Positions 24,160-33,214 of a DNA stretch of 56,173 nucleotides are shown here, piece by piece. The stretch spans positions 1 through 56,173 of the forward strand of contig DYIF01000013.1 of NCBI GenBank assembly GCA_020723765.1, in the 5' to 3' direction. Below the pieces are notes generated by a model. That model saw nothing but the letters and a program-made list of their open reading frames with translations, was not told where the DNA came from and did no database searches. Origin of the DNA: Elusimicrobium minutum. Its GTDB lineage: Bacteria > Elusimicrobiota > Elusimicrobia > Elusimicrobiales > UBA9959. Positions within the stretch are counted from its first letter, which is position 1. Each line of letters opens with the position of its first letter. A program made the position numbers and the translations under genes.

Positions 24160-26280
24160 TTAGTGCTTAAAATGTCTTACTCCGGTCAATACCATTTTGA
24201 TTCCAAGTTCTCTGGCTTTTTCTATTACCTCTTTATCTCTTATCGAACCTCCGGGTTGTATTACGGCTTTGACTCCTATTTCTTTCGCTTTTATTATAGA
24301 GTCGGGAAAAGGAAAAAAGGCGTCGGAGCCCATTACTATAAAATCGGGCTTCGGGTTATTTTTAAGATATTCTTTGTATTTGTATTCCGCCATAGTTACC
24401 GCGTCCACTCTGGACATCTGTCCGGCTCCTATTCCTACCGTCGAGTTTTGGGTGGTTAAAACTATGGCGTTGGATTTGACGTGTTTTACGCAGGTAAACG
24501 CAAATACGAGCGCTTTTTTCTGTTCTTTGCTAACCTCTCCGCATACCTCTTCCCATTTGTCCGATAATACTATGTTATCCGGGTCCGATATTAAAAACTC
24601 TTCGCCCATGGACTTGTACAGCTTAAAATTCCTTATGTCTTTGTTCCATTTGACTATTCTTAAATTTTTTTTCTTTTTAAAAACCTCCGCCGCTTCCTCG
24701 TCAAAATCAGGCGCGGATATTATTTCCACAAATTTATCGCTTAAATATTCGGCTATTTTTTTATTTACCTTTTTGTTTAAAGCTATAACGCCTCCAAACG
24801 CAGATAATGGATCCGAAGCGTAAGCCTTTTCAAACGCTACGGTAAGGTCGTTATCCATGGCTATACCGCATGGAGTTACATGTTTAAATATTACGCATGC
24901 CGGATCTTGAAAGTCGCATACCGCCTGCCAGCTTCCGTATAAATCCAGAATATTGTTGTAAGACAATTCTTTGCCCCATATTTGTTCGAAAGGCGGTTTA
25001 TCAGAAAGAGTATATAATGAAGACTTTTGATGCGGGTTTTCTCCGTATCTTAAATCGTAAACTTTTTTAAGGTTTATGGAATATTCTTTGTAATCGGACA
25101 ATTTTTCGTATATGGCTTTATCGTAGTCGCTCGTATGTTTAAAAGCTTTTATCATAAGTTCTTTTTTGAAATCCTCTGAAGGCGAATCTATTTCTTTTAG
25201 TAGCCTTTCGTAGTCTTTTTTGTCGGTTAGTATTAAAACGTTTTCCCAATTTTTTGCCGCTCCTCTTATTAAAGAAACTCCTCCGATGTCTATGTTTTCT
25301 ATAAGCTCAGGTTCGAAGCATTCATATTTTTTAGCCGCTTCTTTGAAAGGATAAAGATTCGATATTATCAAATCTATGTTCGGGATAAAGTTTTCGTTCA
25401 TTTGTCTTAAGTGTTCGGAGTTGTTCCTTATTCCCAGAATTCCACCGAATATCGTGTTGTTAAGAGTCTTAACCCTTCCGTCTAATATCTCGGGAAAACC
25501 TGTTACAAAATCGATGTTTACGGCTTTTATATTGTTTTCGATAAGCGTCTTATATGTTCCGCCGGTGGATATTATAAGAAATCCTTTTTCGTTTAATTTT
25601 TTTGCAGTTTCCACTATTCCTTCTTTGTCCGATACCGATATAAGGGCGTGTTTTGACGAAGATTTTTTATCGGTTATCACCACATTGTCTTTTTCGAGTT
25701 TTATTATATTTTCAGATATCAAGTTTATTACGTACGGATAGTAAAAGTATTCCAGCGAGTGTATTTTCGAGGATAAACTTTCGACCGTTTCCTCGTTTGA
25801 TATATTTACGGTCTTTTGGAGTATTATAGGCCCGTTATCGTATTTGGAATCTACAAAGTGTATCGTTATCCCGCTTATCTTACATCCCCTTTCTATTACG
25901 CTTTTGTGAACGTTTTCTCCGTAAAACCCTTTTCCGCCGAAAGACGGCAGAAGAGCGGGATGAATGTTTATTATTTTGCCGTAATATTTTTCTATTAATT
26001 TATCCGGAAGCTTTAATAAGTATCCTGCCAAAACTATAAGTTCTATTTTGTTTTCTTCCATTTCTTTTATTAAAGCGTCCGAATAATGTTCTTTGCTTCT
26101 AAACTCCGAAGGTTTTAATGTTTTATGTTTTATTCCGTAATTTTCGGCTATTTCTATCGCCTTACACTCTTTATTGGTTACTAAAATTTTTATTTCCGGT
26201 TTTAAATACCCTATTTTTTTGAGCTCCGATAAATTTTTAAAATTGCTTCCGTTACCGGATGCGAACACTGCAATATTCAT
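24160..26280 (-). CDS. purH: PurN-PurH fusion: GAR transformylase plus AICAR transformylase/IMP cyclohydrolase
   Basis: One 706-residue frame joins two purine enzymes. Residues about 1-200 are PurN (FASGNGSNF, then NIHPALLPSFGGKG and HFVDSKYDNGPI with catalytic Asn, His and Asp). Residues about 208-706 are PurH (ALISVSDKEGIVETA at the cyclohydrolase start; LRYGENPHQ, VIFKHVTPCG and SDAFFPF in the transformylase). Together they carry out steps 3, 9 and 10 of IMP synthesis, the two formyl-tetrahydrofolate steps and ring closure. These are normally separate genes, so the fusion is uncommon. purM lies two genes upstream on the same strand, with a serine hydrolase gene between. Confidence 0.92.
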   Translation of the reverse strand: MNIAVFASGNGSNFKNLSELKKIGYLKPEIKILVTNKECKAIEIAENYGIKHKTLKPSEFRSKEHYSDALIKEMEENKIELIVLAGYLLKLPDKLIEKYYGKIINIHPALLPSFGGKGFYGENVHKSVIERGCKISGITIHFVDSKYDNGPIILQKTVNISNEETVESLSSKIHSLEYFYYPYVINLISENIIKLEKDNVVITDKKSSSKHALISVSDKEGIVETAKKLNEKGFLIISTGGTYKTLIENNIKAVNIDFVTGFPEILDGRVKTLNNTIFGGILGIRNNSEHLRQMNENFIPNIDLIISNLYPFKEAAKKYECFEPELIENIDIGGVSLIRGAAKNWENVLILTDKKDYERLLKEIDSPSEDFKKELMIKAFKHTSDYDKAIYEKLSDYKEYSINLKKVYDLRYGENPHQKSSLYTLSDKPPFEQIWGKELSYNNILDLYGSWQAVCDFQDPACVIFKHVTPCGIAMDNDLTVAFEKAYASDPLSAFGGVIALNKKVNKKIAEYLSDKFVEIISAPDFDEEAAEVFKKKKNLRIVKWNKDIRNFKLYKSMGEEFLISDPDNIVLSDKWEEVCGEVSKEQKKALVFAFTCVKHVKSNAIVLTTQNSTVGIGAGQMSRVDAVTMAEYKYKEYLKNNPKPDFIVMGSDAFFPFPDSIIKAKEIGVKAVIQPGGSIRDKEVIEKARELGIKMVLTGVRHFKH

Positions 26281-26317
26281 ATCTCCTCCCTTAAAATAGT
26301 TTTTAGGCTTTAGAGCG

Positions 26318-27595
26318 CTATTTTGTAGAAAGAACGTTTAAAATTTCCTGCATTACGGAAAAATAAGTTTTTTCGTCTATGTTTTGCTTTTCATCGGAAG
26401 CAAAAGAAGATACGCAGTAATATGTTTGGTTTTTAGTTTTCAAAAGCCAGTTCATGCTTAAAACTCCGCTTTCGCTTCCGCCTTTATATCCGGCAAAAGC
26501 GTATTCTCCGGTTTTAGTGTCGAGCCCCGGGTTTATGGAAAGTATGGCGTTTGAGTAAACGTTATTTTTGGTTTTGAAATAATCCATCAATGAACATATA
26601 TCCGACGGAGAAGCAAACCATTCTATGTTATACGGTTTATACGGCGAAGATATGTTTAATAATTTCTTTATGTCCGGTCTGGTCTCTTTTATTTTTTCCA
26701 GAATTTTTCTTTTTTCTTTCGTGTCCGCTTTAATATAGTTTTCAGCGATTTGTGTCGATGATTTTATTTTAAACATCTCCGCGGTTTTCAAAAAAGGGAT
26801 GTTTAATTCGGGTTTTGAATTATGTTCTTTCATGAAATTTTCGATATTTTCTCTTCCTAAATTTTCGATTAAAATATCGGTCGCAGTATTGTCGCTTTGA
26901 GATATCATCGCTTCGGCCAGCGAGAACAGCGTTATCGGCGCGCCTTTGGGATATAAGTGCATTTTGCCTGTAGGAAGGGAATAGTCGGATTCTTTGATTT
27001 TAACGACTTTATCCCATTTAACGTCGTTTTCGACCATATACGCAAGTATGTATAGCTTAAAAGCCGACCCCATAGGGAATATTTCTTTTTCGTTTAACGC
27101 ATAGACGTTATCTTCTATAGAGCCCAGTTTCTTTATCAAAAGTCCTTTTTTTTCGCAGTTTAACGCTTCAAATTTCTTCGTTATGTCTTCCAGGAAAGCG
27201 GTTTTTTTAAACGAAGGCCTGAAAAAAACACCCACTATTTTTCCGCTATCGTTTATGGTTATGGTAACCGGTATTATATAATCTTTATCGGTATGGAAGA
27301 AAAAATCTCCCCATACGTTAGAATGATAAGTAACGGATGTTACGTTTACCACTTCTCCGTTTTCCGAATGAATTTTTTTTAATACCTCGATCGTCTTTTC
27401 TTCCGTTAACGATTTAAAAAAAGAATTGTCAAATACGTAGTTGAGTTTGATTGGATTTGGGCTTATTCTGGAGGACAATCTCCATGCCGCTATTACAAGT
27501 TTTTTATAAGGATTTTGGTTTTCTTCTTTTTTATCCTGAGAGTTTAGAATAAAAGATTGCGAAAAAATAAGCCATATCAAAAATAAAATTTTCAT
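26318..27595 (-). CDS. Secreted class A beta-lactamase-like serine hydrolase
   Basis: A signal peptide (about 1-19) precedes an N-terminal domain with DUF3887-like strands (to about 150) and a penicillin-interactive domain with the three active-site motifs: SxxK in MGSAFKLYIL, SDN in ISQSDNTATD, and KGG in AGYKGGSESG in place of KTG. True beta-lactamases, PBP-like peptidases and esterases all share this fold. A periplasmic or lipid-linked enzyme acting on peptidoglycan or beta-lactams is likely. It lies between purM and purNH with a 12-base gap to purM, so it is co-transcribed with purine genes, an odd partnership. Confidence 0.75.
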   Translation of the reverse strand: MKILFLIWLIFSQSFILNSQDKKEENQNPYKKLVIAAWRLSSRISPNPIKLNYVFDNSFFKSLTEEKTIEVLKKIHSENGEVVNVTSVTYHSNVWGDFFFHTDKDYIIPVTITINDSGKIVGVFFRPSFKKTAFLEDITKKFEALNCEKKGLLIKKLGSIEDNVYALNEKEIFPMGSAFKLYILAYMVENDVKWDKVVKIKESDYSLPTGKMHLYPKGAPITLFSLAEAMISQSDNTATDILIENLGRENIENFMKEHNSKPELNIPFLKTAEMFKIKSSTQIAENYIKADTKEKRKILEKIKETRPDIKKLLNISSPYKPYNIEWFASPSDICSLMDYFKTKNNVYSNAILSINPGLDTKTGEYAFAGYKGGSESGVLSMNWLLKTKNQTYYCVSSFASDEKQNIDEKTYFSVMQEILNVLSTK

Positions 27596-27607
27596 ATTCC
27601 TCTCCCG

Positions 27608-28576
27608 TCAATTTATTACGACTTTTCCGCTTCCCTTCTCGACTTTTCCTATTACCATGGATTTCGGCTCGTTTTTTAATACGGTTTGAACGTCTTTATC
27701 TTTTACTATTATAATCATTCCTATCCCCATATTAAAAGTGGAAAACATTTCTTTTTCGCTAATATTTCCAATCTTTTGTATATCGCTCATTATTTTTGGG
27801 ATTTTCCACATATTTTTGTTTATAACGCAGTCTACATTTTTAGGTATTACCCTTTCCAGGTTCCCTTCGATACCGCTGCCCGTAATATGTGCTATGGAGA
27901 GTATTTCGGAGTTGCGTTTTTTTAAAGCTATTTTTATTTTTTCTACGGTTTTTACGTATATTATCGTGGGAGTTAGAAGTTCTCTCGCGTATTTTTTTAA
28001 AAGCTTTTTTTCTTCCAATACTTTTCTTATTAAAGAATATCCGTTTGAATGGAAACCGCTCGATTTAATTCCAATTATCGTATCTCCCGGTTTTACCTTC
28101 CGCCCGTCTATTATTTCGGAATTTTTTACTATGCCTACGGCAAAACCGGCTAAGTCGTATTCTCCTTTCGAATAAAATCCGGGCATCTCGGCGGTTTCTC
28201 CTCCCAGAAGAATCATATCGGATTGTTTGCAACCTTCGATTATCCCTTCTATTATCTTTTTCGATTTTTCAAGCTCAAGGCCGGCTGTGGCGTAGTAATC
28301 TAAAAAGAAAAGCGGTTTTGCCCCGCAACATATAAGATCGTTTACGCACATCGCTACGAGGTCTATGCCTATGGTATCGTGTTTGTTTAAAAGAAAAGCC
28401 AATTTAAGTTTTGTCCCTATGCCGTCGGTGGATGCCACAAGCGAATAGTCGGCTCCGTATTTTTTTATGTCGAATAAACCGGCGAATCCGCCTATCGCTT
28501 TGGATTTTTTTTCCAAAAATTCCGTAAATTTGTCAGATGTTTTTATGTCAACTCCGGCTTTTTTGTATGTTATCAT
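27608..28576 (-). CDS. purM: Phosphoribosylformylglycinamidine cyclo-ligase (AIR synthetase)
   Basis: A 322-residue PurM with the family signatures: YKKAGVDI at the start, STDGIGTKLKLAF, DLVAMCVNDLICCGAKPLFFLDYYA, LLGGETAEMPGFY, and GIKSSGFHSNGYSL. It closes the imidazole ring (FGAM to AIR) in purine synthesis. AGGAG precedes the ATG. It is the first gene of a leftward purM - serine hydrolase - purNH operon and is divergent from the dipeptide epimerase gene, with 80 bases between the starts. Confidence 0.95.
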   Translation of the reverse strand: MITYKKAGVDIKTSDKFTEFLEKKSKAIGGFAGLFDIKKYGADYSLVASTDGIGTKLKLAFLLNKHDTIGIDLVAMCVNDLICCGAKPLFFLDYYATAGLELEKSKKIIEGIIEGCKQSDMILLGGETAEMPGFYSKGEYDLAGFAVGIVKNSEIIDGRKVKPGDTIIGIKSSGFHSNGYSLIRKVLEEKKLLKKYARELLTPTIIYVKTVEKIKIALKKRNSEILSIAHITGSGIEGNLERVIPKNVDCVINKNMWKIPKIMSDIQKIGNISEKEMFSTFNMGIGMIIIVKDKDVQTVLKNEPKSMVIGKVEKGSGKVVIN

Positions 28577-28656
28577 AAAAGCTCCTAAATGAGGAATGTT
28601 ATATAATTAAATGATATAAAATTATTAAAAACTTGTATAATTTTAAATAGGATTTT

Positions 28657-29688
28657 ATGATAAAAATAAAAGATATAAAATTTTCGGTCAAAAAATACGA
28701 ATATAAAAAGCCGTTTCATATAACAAATTCGGTAAGAACCGAAGCGTTTAACGTGGAAGTAGAACTAATAACCTCAAACGGCATCATCTCAAAAGCCGAA
28801 GCTTCTCCGTCTTTTAGAGTTTGCGGGGAAAACTCGGATACCGTTATGAGTGTCGCGGATAAAGCGAGAGGTGTTTTGGCAGGCAAAGACATAAAACGCT
28901 ACGGCAATGTTTTTAACGATTTAAAATCCAGCGTCGATTCTCCTAGTTTGAAAGCCGCTTTGGAGTTTTCCATTTTGGAGGCTTTGTGTAAGGAGTCGGG
29001 GATAAAGGTCTGGAATTTTTTGGGAGGGGTAAAAAAGGAGATAGAAACGGATAAAACCGTAGTTATTTCGAATATTAAGGATATGGTTTTAGAAGCTGCT
29101 AATATAAAAAAAGAAGGTTTTAAGATTTTAAAAATAAAAGTGGGAGAAAACGTTGATAAAGATATCGAAATAATGGCGGAGATTTATAAAAAAACAAAAG
29201 GAATGAAATACATAGTGGACGCAAATACGGGATACACCCCGAAACAAGCCGTTTATTTCGCCAAAAAACTTTATTCCAGAGGGATAGATATTTCGGTTTA
29301 TGAACAACCGGTGGATAGAAATGATATAAAAGGGCTTAGATATGTAAGATTTAAGTCTCCGTATCCAGTAGCGGCCGACGAGTCGGTTAAAACTATCGAC
29401 GATGCCGTCAATTTAATAAAAAAAGAAGCGTGCGATTTTATAAATATAAAAATTATGAAAATGGGATTTTCTAACGCCCTTTCAATAATACAACTCGCCC
29501 GTGCTAACGATATAAAGCTTATGATAGGATGTATGAGTGAATCGAGTTTGGGGATAAAACAAAGCGTACATCTGGCATGCGGTTTGGGATGTTTTGACTT
29601 CTGCGACTTGGATTCTCATCTTTTACTGAACGAAAAAAGAAACAGAGGGGAATTTATCCAAAATAAAAATATTATAAAGATTTGTTAG
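28657..29688 (+). CDS. L-Ala-D/L-Glu epimerase-type enolase superfamily enzyme
   Basis: A 343-residue enolase superfamily protein with the capping domain at the N-terminus and the barrel after about 120. Active-site residues of the dipeptide epimerase branch are in place: KIKVG (the KxK base), VDANTG (metal Asp), YEQPV (metal Glu), VAADES (metal Asp), NIKIMKMG (second base Lys) and GCMSESSLG. Such enzymes convert L-Ala-D-Glu from murein turnover to L-Ala-L-Glu so it can be reused. The neighbour is an L,D-transpeptidase, which supports a murein-recycling role. A TATAAT at 28636-28641 and AGGA upstream make a plausible promoter and start. Confidence 0.85.
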   Translation: MIKIKDIKFSVKKYEYKKPFHITNSVRTEAFNVEVELITSNGIISKAEASPSFRVCGENSDTVMSVADKARGVLAGKDIKRYGNVFNDLKSSVDSPSLKAALEFSILEALCKESGIKVWNFLGGVKKEIETDKTVVISNIKDMVLEAANIKKEGFKILKIKVGENVDKDIEIMAEIYKKTKGMKYIVDANTGYTPKQAVYFAKKLYSRGIDISVYEQPVDRNDIKGLRYVRFKSPYPVAADESVKTIDDAVNLIKKEACDFINIKIMKMGFSNALSIIQLARANDIKLMIGCMSESSLGIKQSVHLACGLGCFDFCDLDSHLLLNEKRNRGEFIQNKNIIKIC

Positions 29689-29701
29689 GTCTTTGGTCCT
29701 A

Positions 29702-29730
29702 TTGACTTTGGGGCTTTATTCACTTATATA
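29702..29730 (+). promoter_or_regulatory. Sigma70-like promoter for the L,D-transpeptidase gene
   Basis: TTGACT at 29702-29707, exactly 17 bases, then TATATA at 29725-29730. The gene start is 39 bases further down, with AGGAGGAG just before the ATG. Read by eye; transcription start not known. Confidence 0.6.
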
Positions 29731-29768
29731 TTAATTAGGTTTATGCTAAAAAATAAACAGGAGGAGTT

Positions 29769-30965
29769 ATGAAGAGGGGTATTTTAGTTTTAATGGGTTT
29801 TTTAATAACTTTAACTCTTTCCGTTTATTCTCAAAAAGCCTCCAGGGTTGAAGAGTATCTTAACGAATCTAAAGAAAGTAAAGAGATATCGGTATCTAAG
29901 GATGAGATAAAGAGCAAAAAAACTCCTGGAGTCGGTTTTTCGATAGAAGGGAAAAAAGGCGTAAATCAAGAGTTTTTGTCGGACGAATTTGTAAAAAGCG
30001 TCATCTCCGATAAAAGCCTCGGCGCAAAGCTGGGAGAGGATGGAGACTTAGAGTTTGAGCCGGCCGGAGAGGCGGTCGATTTTGGAGAGTCTTTAAAAGA
30101 CGATAGCGAATACACAGACGAAGAAATAGCTTACTGGGCCAACGTTAGCGATCAGTATTATAAATTTAAAGATTTCGACGAGTATGAAAATTTTTATTAT
30201 TATTACGATAAAGATGCCATGGAAAAAAATAAAAAAGACGATAAAAAACAAACTTCGCTAAACGATAAGATATCCGGTATTAGATATTATTTTGCGAAGG
30301 TATTGAATTCTTTCTTTCCGTCGCAGATAACCTATGCTATAAGTTCGGATTATCAGGACGCTTTGAATTATTATTACGGGAGCTCTTCTTCTCAAAGAGA
30401 AAACTCCTACAATAACTCCTCCGGAACAAGCAAAATAAAATACGACGTGGCCAAAGCCGCAGGAGCAAATTCGGGGGTTTTGCAGGAAGCTTTAAATTAT
30501 TTTAACTCAAATTCGGGAAAGTTCGGCAATAAAAGATTTATGGCAGTTTTGGAATATTCAAAACATTCCGCAAGATCTAGGTTTTATATAATAAATTTGA
30601 GAACCGGCGAGGTGAATGCCGCCTATCATGTGGCCCACGGTTCGGGATCGGATAGAGACAACGACGGTTACGCCACTTATTTCAGTAACGTTCCAAACTC
30701 AAAAGCCTCTTCTTTGGGAGTTTATAAAACGGGAGAGATTTACAGAGGCAAATACGGCCGGTCTTTAAGGCTTCACGGTTTAAGCTCCACAAATTCCAAC
30801 GTTTATAAAAGAGCGATAGTGATTCACCCTTCGCCTTATGTCAAAGAAGGCAACGTTAAGCCCGGAAGAAGCTGGGGATGTATGGCGTTTGATTACAAAG
30901 TCAGCGGGGACGTTATAAACATGCTCAGAGACGGTGCCTTAATTTACGCCAAATATACGAGATAG
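29769..30965 (+). CDS. Secreted murein L,D-transpeptidase catalytic-domain protein
   Basis: A signal peptide (about 1-21) is followed by a long acidic, low-complexity spacer and a catalytic domain in the last ~180 residues: MAVLEYSKHSARSRFYIINL, AYHVAHGSG, LRLHGLS and the active-site block GRSWGCMAF with the nucleophile Cys. This is the YkuD-related murein L,D-transpeptidase family, whose members make 3-3 cross-links or anchor proteins to peptidoglycan. The spacer (about 45-200) carries many Asp and Tyr residues, and its role is unknown. Its own promoter sits upstream. No terminator is obvious before the metal island. Confidence 0.85.
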   Translation: MKRGILVLMGFLITLTLSVYSQKASRVEEYLNESKESKEISVSKDEIKSKKTPGVGFSIEGKKGVNQEFLSDEFVKSVISDKSLGAKLGEDGDLEFEPAGEAVDFGESLKDDSEYTDEEIAYWANVSDQYYKFKDFDEYENFYYYYDKDAMEKNKKDDKKQTSLNDKISGIRYYFAKVLNSFFPSQITYAISSDYQDALNYYYGSSSSQRENSYNNSSGTSKIKYDVAKAAGANSGVLQEALNYFNSNSGKFGNKRFMAVLEYSKHSARSRFYIINLRTGEVNAAYHVAHGSGSDRDNDGYATYFSNVPNSKASSLGVYKTGEIYRGKYGRSLRLHGLSSTNSNVYKRAIVIHPSPYVKEGNVKPGRSWGCMAFDYKVSGDVINMLRDGALIYAKYTR

Positions 30966-31006
30966 CCAATTTTAAAAAATAAATCACAATCTTTTTTTTA
31001 GTTTAA

Positions 31007-31050
31007 TATACTAATTGGGAGTATACTTGTATAAATGTTTCTGCTATAAT
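31007..31050 (+). promoter_or_regulatory. Extended -10 promoter with an upstream dyad, metal-efflux operon
   Basis: An extended -10, TG-C-TATAAT (hexamer 31045-31050), has no good -35 at the expected distance (TATACT at 31022-31027). Just upstream, TATACT and AGTATA (31007-31012 and 31020-31025) form a 6-bp dyad with a 7-base spacer overlapping the weak -35 region. A weak -35 with a dyad is the pattern of activator- or metal-sensor-controlled promoters; no regulator gene is seen beside it. Confidence 0.5.
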
Positions 31051-31056
31051 ATTTGT

Positions 31057-32241
31057 ATGAATAAAATTATATACACTATAGGAGTATATTTTTTCTTCTG
31101 CTCTTTTTCATCTGCTTCTGCAAAGGAATATATCATAGAAGAATATTTAAAAACTGTCGAGGAGAAAAATCCGGAAATCAATTACTATAGGAAAATGTAT
31201 GAGTCGTATAAATCTAAAATTTCGCGTTCTTATCTTTTGCAAAATCCTTCTTTGGAAATAGAAAAAATGTATATCGGAAAGGATCAGGAAGAAAGTTGGT
31301 ATATAAGCCAAATCTTTGAAAATCCATTAAGGTTGAGCAAATATAAAAAAAATTCGATTTTAGAATACGATATAAGCAGATACCGATATGAATCGATTAA
31401 AAATAAGATTTTAGCAGAAGTTGAAATGGTTTATTACGATTATATTTTTATATTAAACAAGAAAAAAATTTTTTCCGAAATACTAGATGTTTTAAATACG
31501 CTTTTAATGATTTTAAAAAACGCTCCAGATAGCAATTCTCTGGATATTTTAAAGACTGAATTAGAATATTCTATGATATTAAAGGATTTAAAAGAAATAG
31601 AGGTTCAAGAAAAAATTTATTTAACAAAACTTGCTTCTTATTCCGGGGATTATGATGTCACATTTTCCAGTGAAGTAACACAAGATATTGAAGTTGATTA
31701 CGACAAAGATAGATTCTTTTTGGATGTGGGCTCTAATCCAGATATCCAAATGTCTCAAAAAGAAGTTCAGTTGGCTGATGTTGATTTGAGTATATCTAAA
31801 ATCTCTTATATCCCTAATTTTATGATAGGTTATAGAAAAAGGATAAGACCTTCTTCTTATGATATTATCTTGGGATTGGATATTCCATTGTTTTTAAACA
31901 AAAACAGAAGTTATATTGAAGAAAATAAACTTCAAAAGGAAGCAGCTATGGAAGGTTATAAAAAGAATCTATTAGAAAAAGAATATCTTTTAAGAGAAAT
32001 TATTTTTAACCTCGATAATTATTATAATCTTTTTCATTATTATAAAGAAATCTTACTAACAAAATCTGAGGCGGAATTCAATCTTTCTCTTTCCTATTAT
32101 CAAAAAGGAGAGAAGAGTATTGAGGATTTAATGAAAAGTTTTAAAAGATATTTAGAAATCAAAATAGGTTATTATAATTACTTAACTAACTTTTATAAAG
32201 AAAGAGCTAAACTGAAAGAAATTATTGGGAGGAAGTTATGA
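31057..32241 (+). CDS. TolC-like outer-membrane efflux protein (CusC-type)
   Basis: A 394-residue outer-membrane factor with a signal peptide (MNKIIYTIGVYFFFCSFSSA) and long helical repeats typical of TolC channels (for example LQNPSLEIEKMYIGKDQEES, and the ISKISYIPNFMIGYRKR region). I use the ATG at 31057, which follows the -10 hexamer by six bases and begins a proper signal peptide; an ATG at 31015 gives an odd N-terminus. It overlaps the next gene by four bases (ATGA). With that adaptor and the RND pump it would form a three-part metal exporter reaching the outside. Confidence 0.85.
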   Translation: MNKIIYTIGVYFFFCSFSSASAKEYIIEEYLKTVEEKNPEINYYRKMYESYKSKISRSYLLQNPSLEIEKMYIGKDQEESWYISQIFENPLRLSKYKKNSILEYDISRYRYESIKNKILAEVEMVYYDYIFILNKKKIFSEILDVLNTLLMILKNAPDSNSLDILKTELEYSMILKDLKEIEVQEKIYLTKLASYSGDYDVTFSSEVTQDIEVDYDKDRFFLDVGSNPDIQMSQKEVQLADVDLSISKISYIPNFMIGYRKRIRPSSYDIILGLDIPLFLNKNRSYIEENKLQKEAAMEGYKKNLLEKEYLLREIIFNLDNYYNLFHYYKEILLTKSEAEFNLSLSYYQKGEKSIEDLMKSFKRYLEIKIGYYNYLTNFYKERAKLKEIIGRKL

Positions 32242-33206
32242 AATTTGTATTTTTAGTTTCATTTTTTTTGAATAATTTTGTTTTATATTCTAATCCAAAT
32301 AATAATAAAGTTTATTATTGTCCTATGCATCCCTCTTATACATCTGATAAACCCGGTACATGCCCAATATGTAAGATGGATTTAGTTTTAATGGAAAGCG
32401 ATAAAAAACATGTTGAAACAGAAGAGGATGTAAAAACTATAAGTATAAAAGAAAATATTTCTGATATGTTAGGAATAAAAACATCAAAAGTTATTAATAA
32501 AGAATTTATTTTTGACATAGTTATGCCAGGAATCGTGTTATATGATAAAGAGCTTTATGGAATGATTGAAGAATACAAATATAATTTGGAGCTTTATAAT
32601 ACAATATCAGACTCCGAAAAACAAAGAATAAAAGATATACTTAATTCTATAATTATAAAAACGACAAATTATGGCCTTGACGAAAAAAGTATTATTGAGT
32701 TCATAGATAACGGATATAAGGGACTTGTTTTTCCAGATAAAATTATGTTTGTAGCAGTATATCTTGATGAGGCTTATGCAAATAGTATTAAGAGAGGGGA
32801 TATTGTGGAGTTTTATCAATCTAATAATTTTAAATTTTCCGGAGAGGTTATATCCATATCTAATTTGGTTGACCAAAACAGAAAAATAAGAGTTATAGCT
32901 AAATTTAGAAATAAAGATATGACTTTAAAACATGGAATGTATGTAGAATCAAGATTGAAAAAAAATTTAGGGCAAAAAATCCTAATTCCCAAAGATTCGT
33001 ATATAGAATATGGCGATGAAGATGTGGTATATGTTAAATCTAAAGATTCATATAAAATGAGAATGATTAAAACTGGTTTATCTAATAGTGAGTATACAGA
33101 GGTAATAGAAGGTTTGGTAGAAGGGGAAGAAATAGTTTCTTCCCCTAATTTTTTGATAGATTCCGAAACGAGATTAAAAGGAGCTATTAACTCCCATTCC
33201 CATTGA
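32238..33206 (+). CDS. RND adaptor (CusB-like) with N-terminal heavy-metal-binding motif
   Basis: A 322-residue periplasmic adaptor. After the signal peptide comes YYCPMHPSYTSDKPGTCPICKMDL, the Cys/Met/His heavy-metal-binding domain often fused to CusB and Co/Zn/Cd adaptors. The barrel parts follow (VAVYLDEAYANSIKRGDIVEF, then KIRVIAKFRNKDMTLKHGMYVES). There is little of the long helical hairpin, so it is a short adaptor. The C-terminal HSHSH-like end is His-rich, which fits metal handling. The binding motif suggests Cu, Ag or a similar ion, but the specificity is inferred. Confidence 0.9.
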   Translation: MKFVFLVSFFLNNFVLYSNPNNNKVYYCPMHPSYTSDKPGTCPICKMDLVLMESDKKHVETEEDVKTISIKENISDMLGIKTSKVINKEFIFDIVMPGIVLYDKELYGMIEEYKYNLELYNTISDSEKQRIKDILNSIIIKTTNYGLDEKSIIEFIDNGYKGLVFPDKIMFVAVYLDEAYANSIKRGDIVEFYQSNNFKFSGEVISISNLVDQNRKIRVIAKFRNKDMTLKHGMYVESRLKKNLGQKILIPKDSYIEYGDEDVVYVKSKDSYKMRMIKTGLSNSEYTEVIEGLVEGEEIVSSPNFLIDSETRLKGAINSHSH

Positions 33207-33214
33207 GAGGATTT

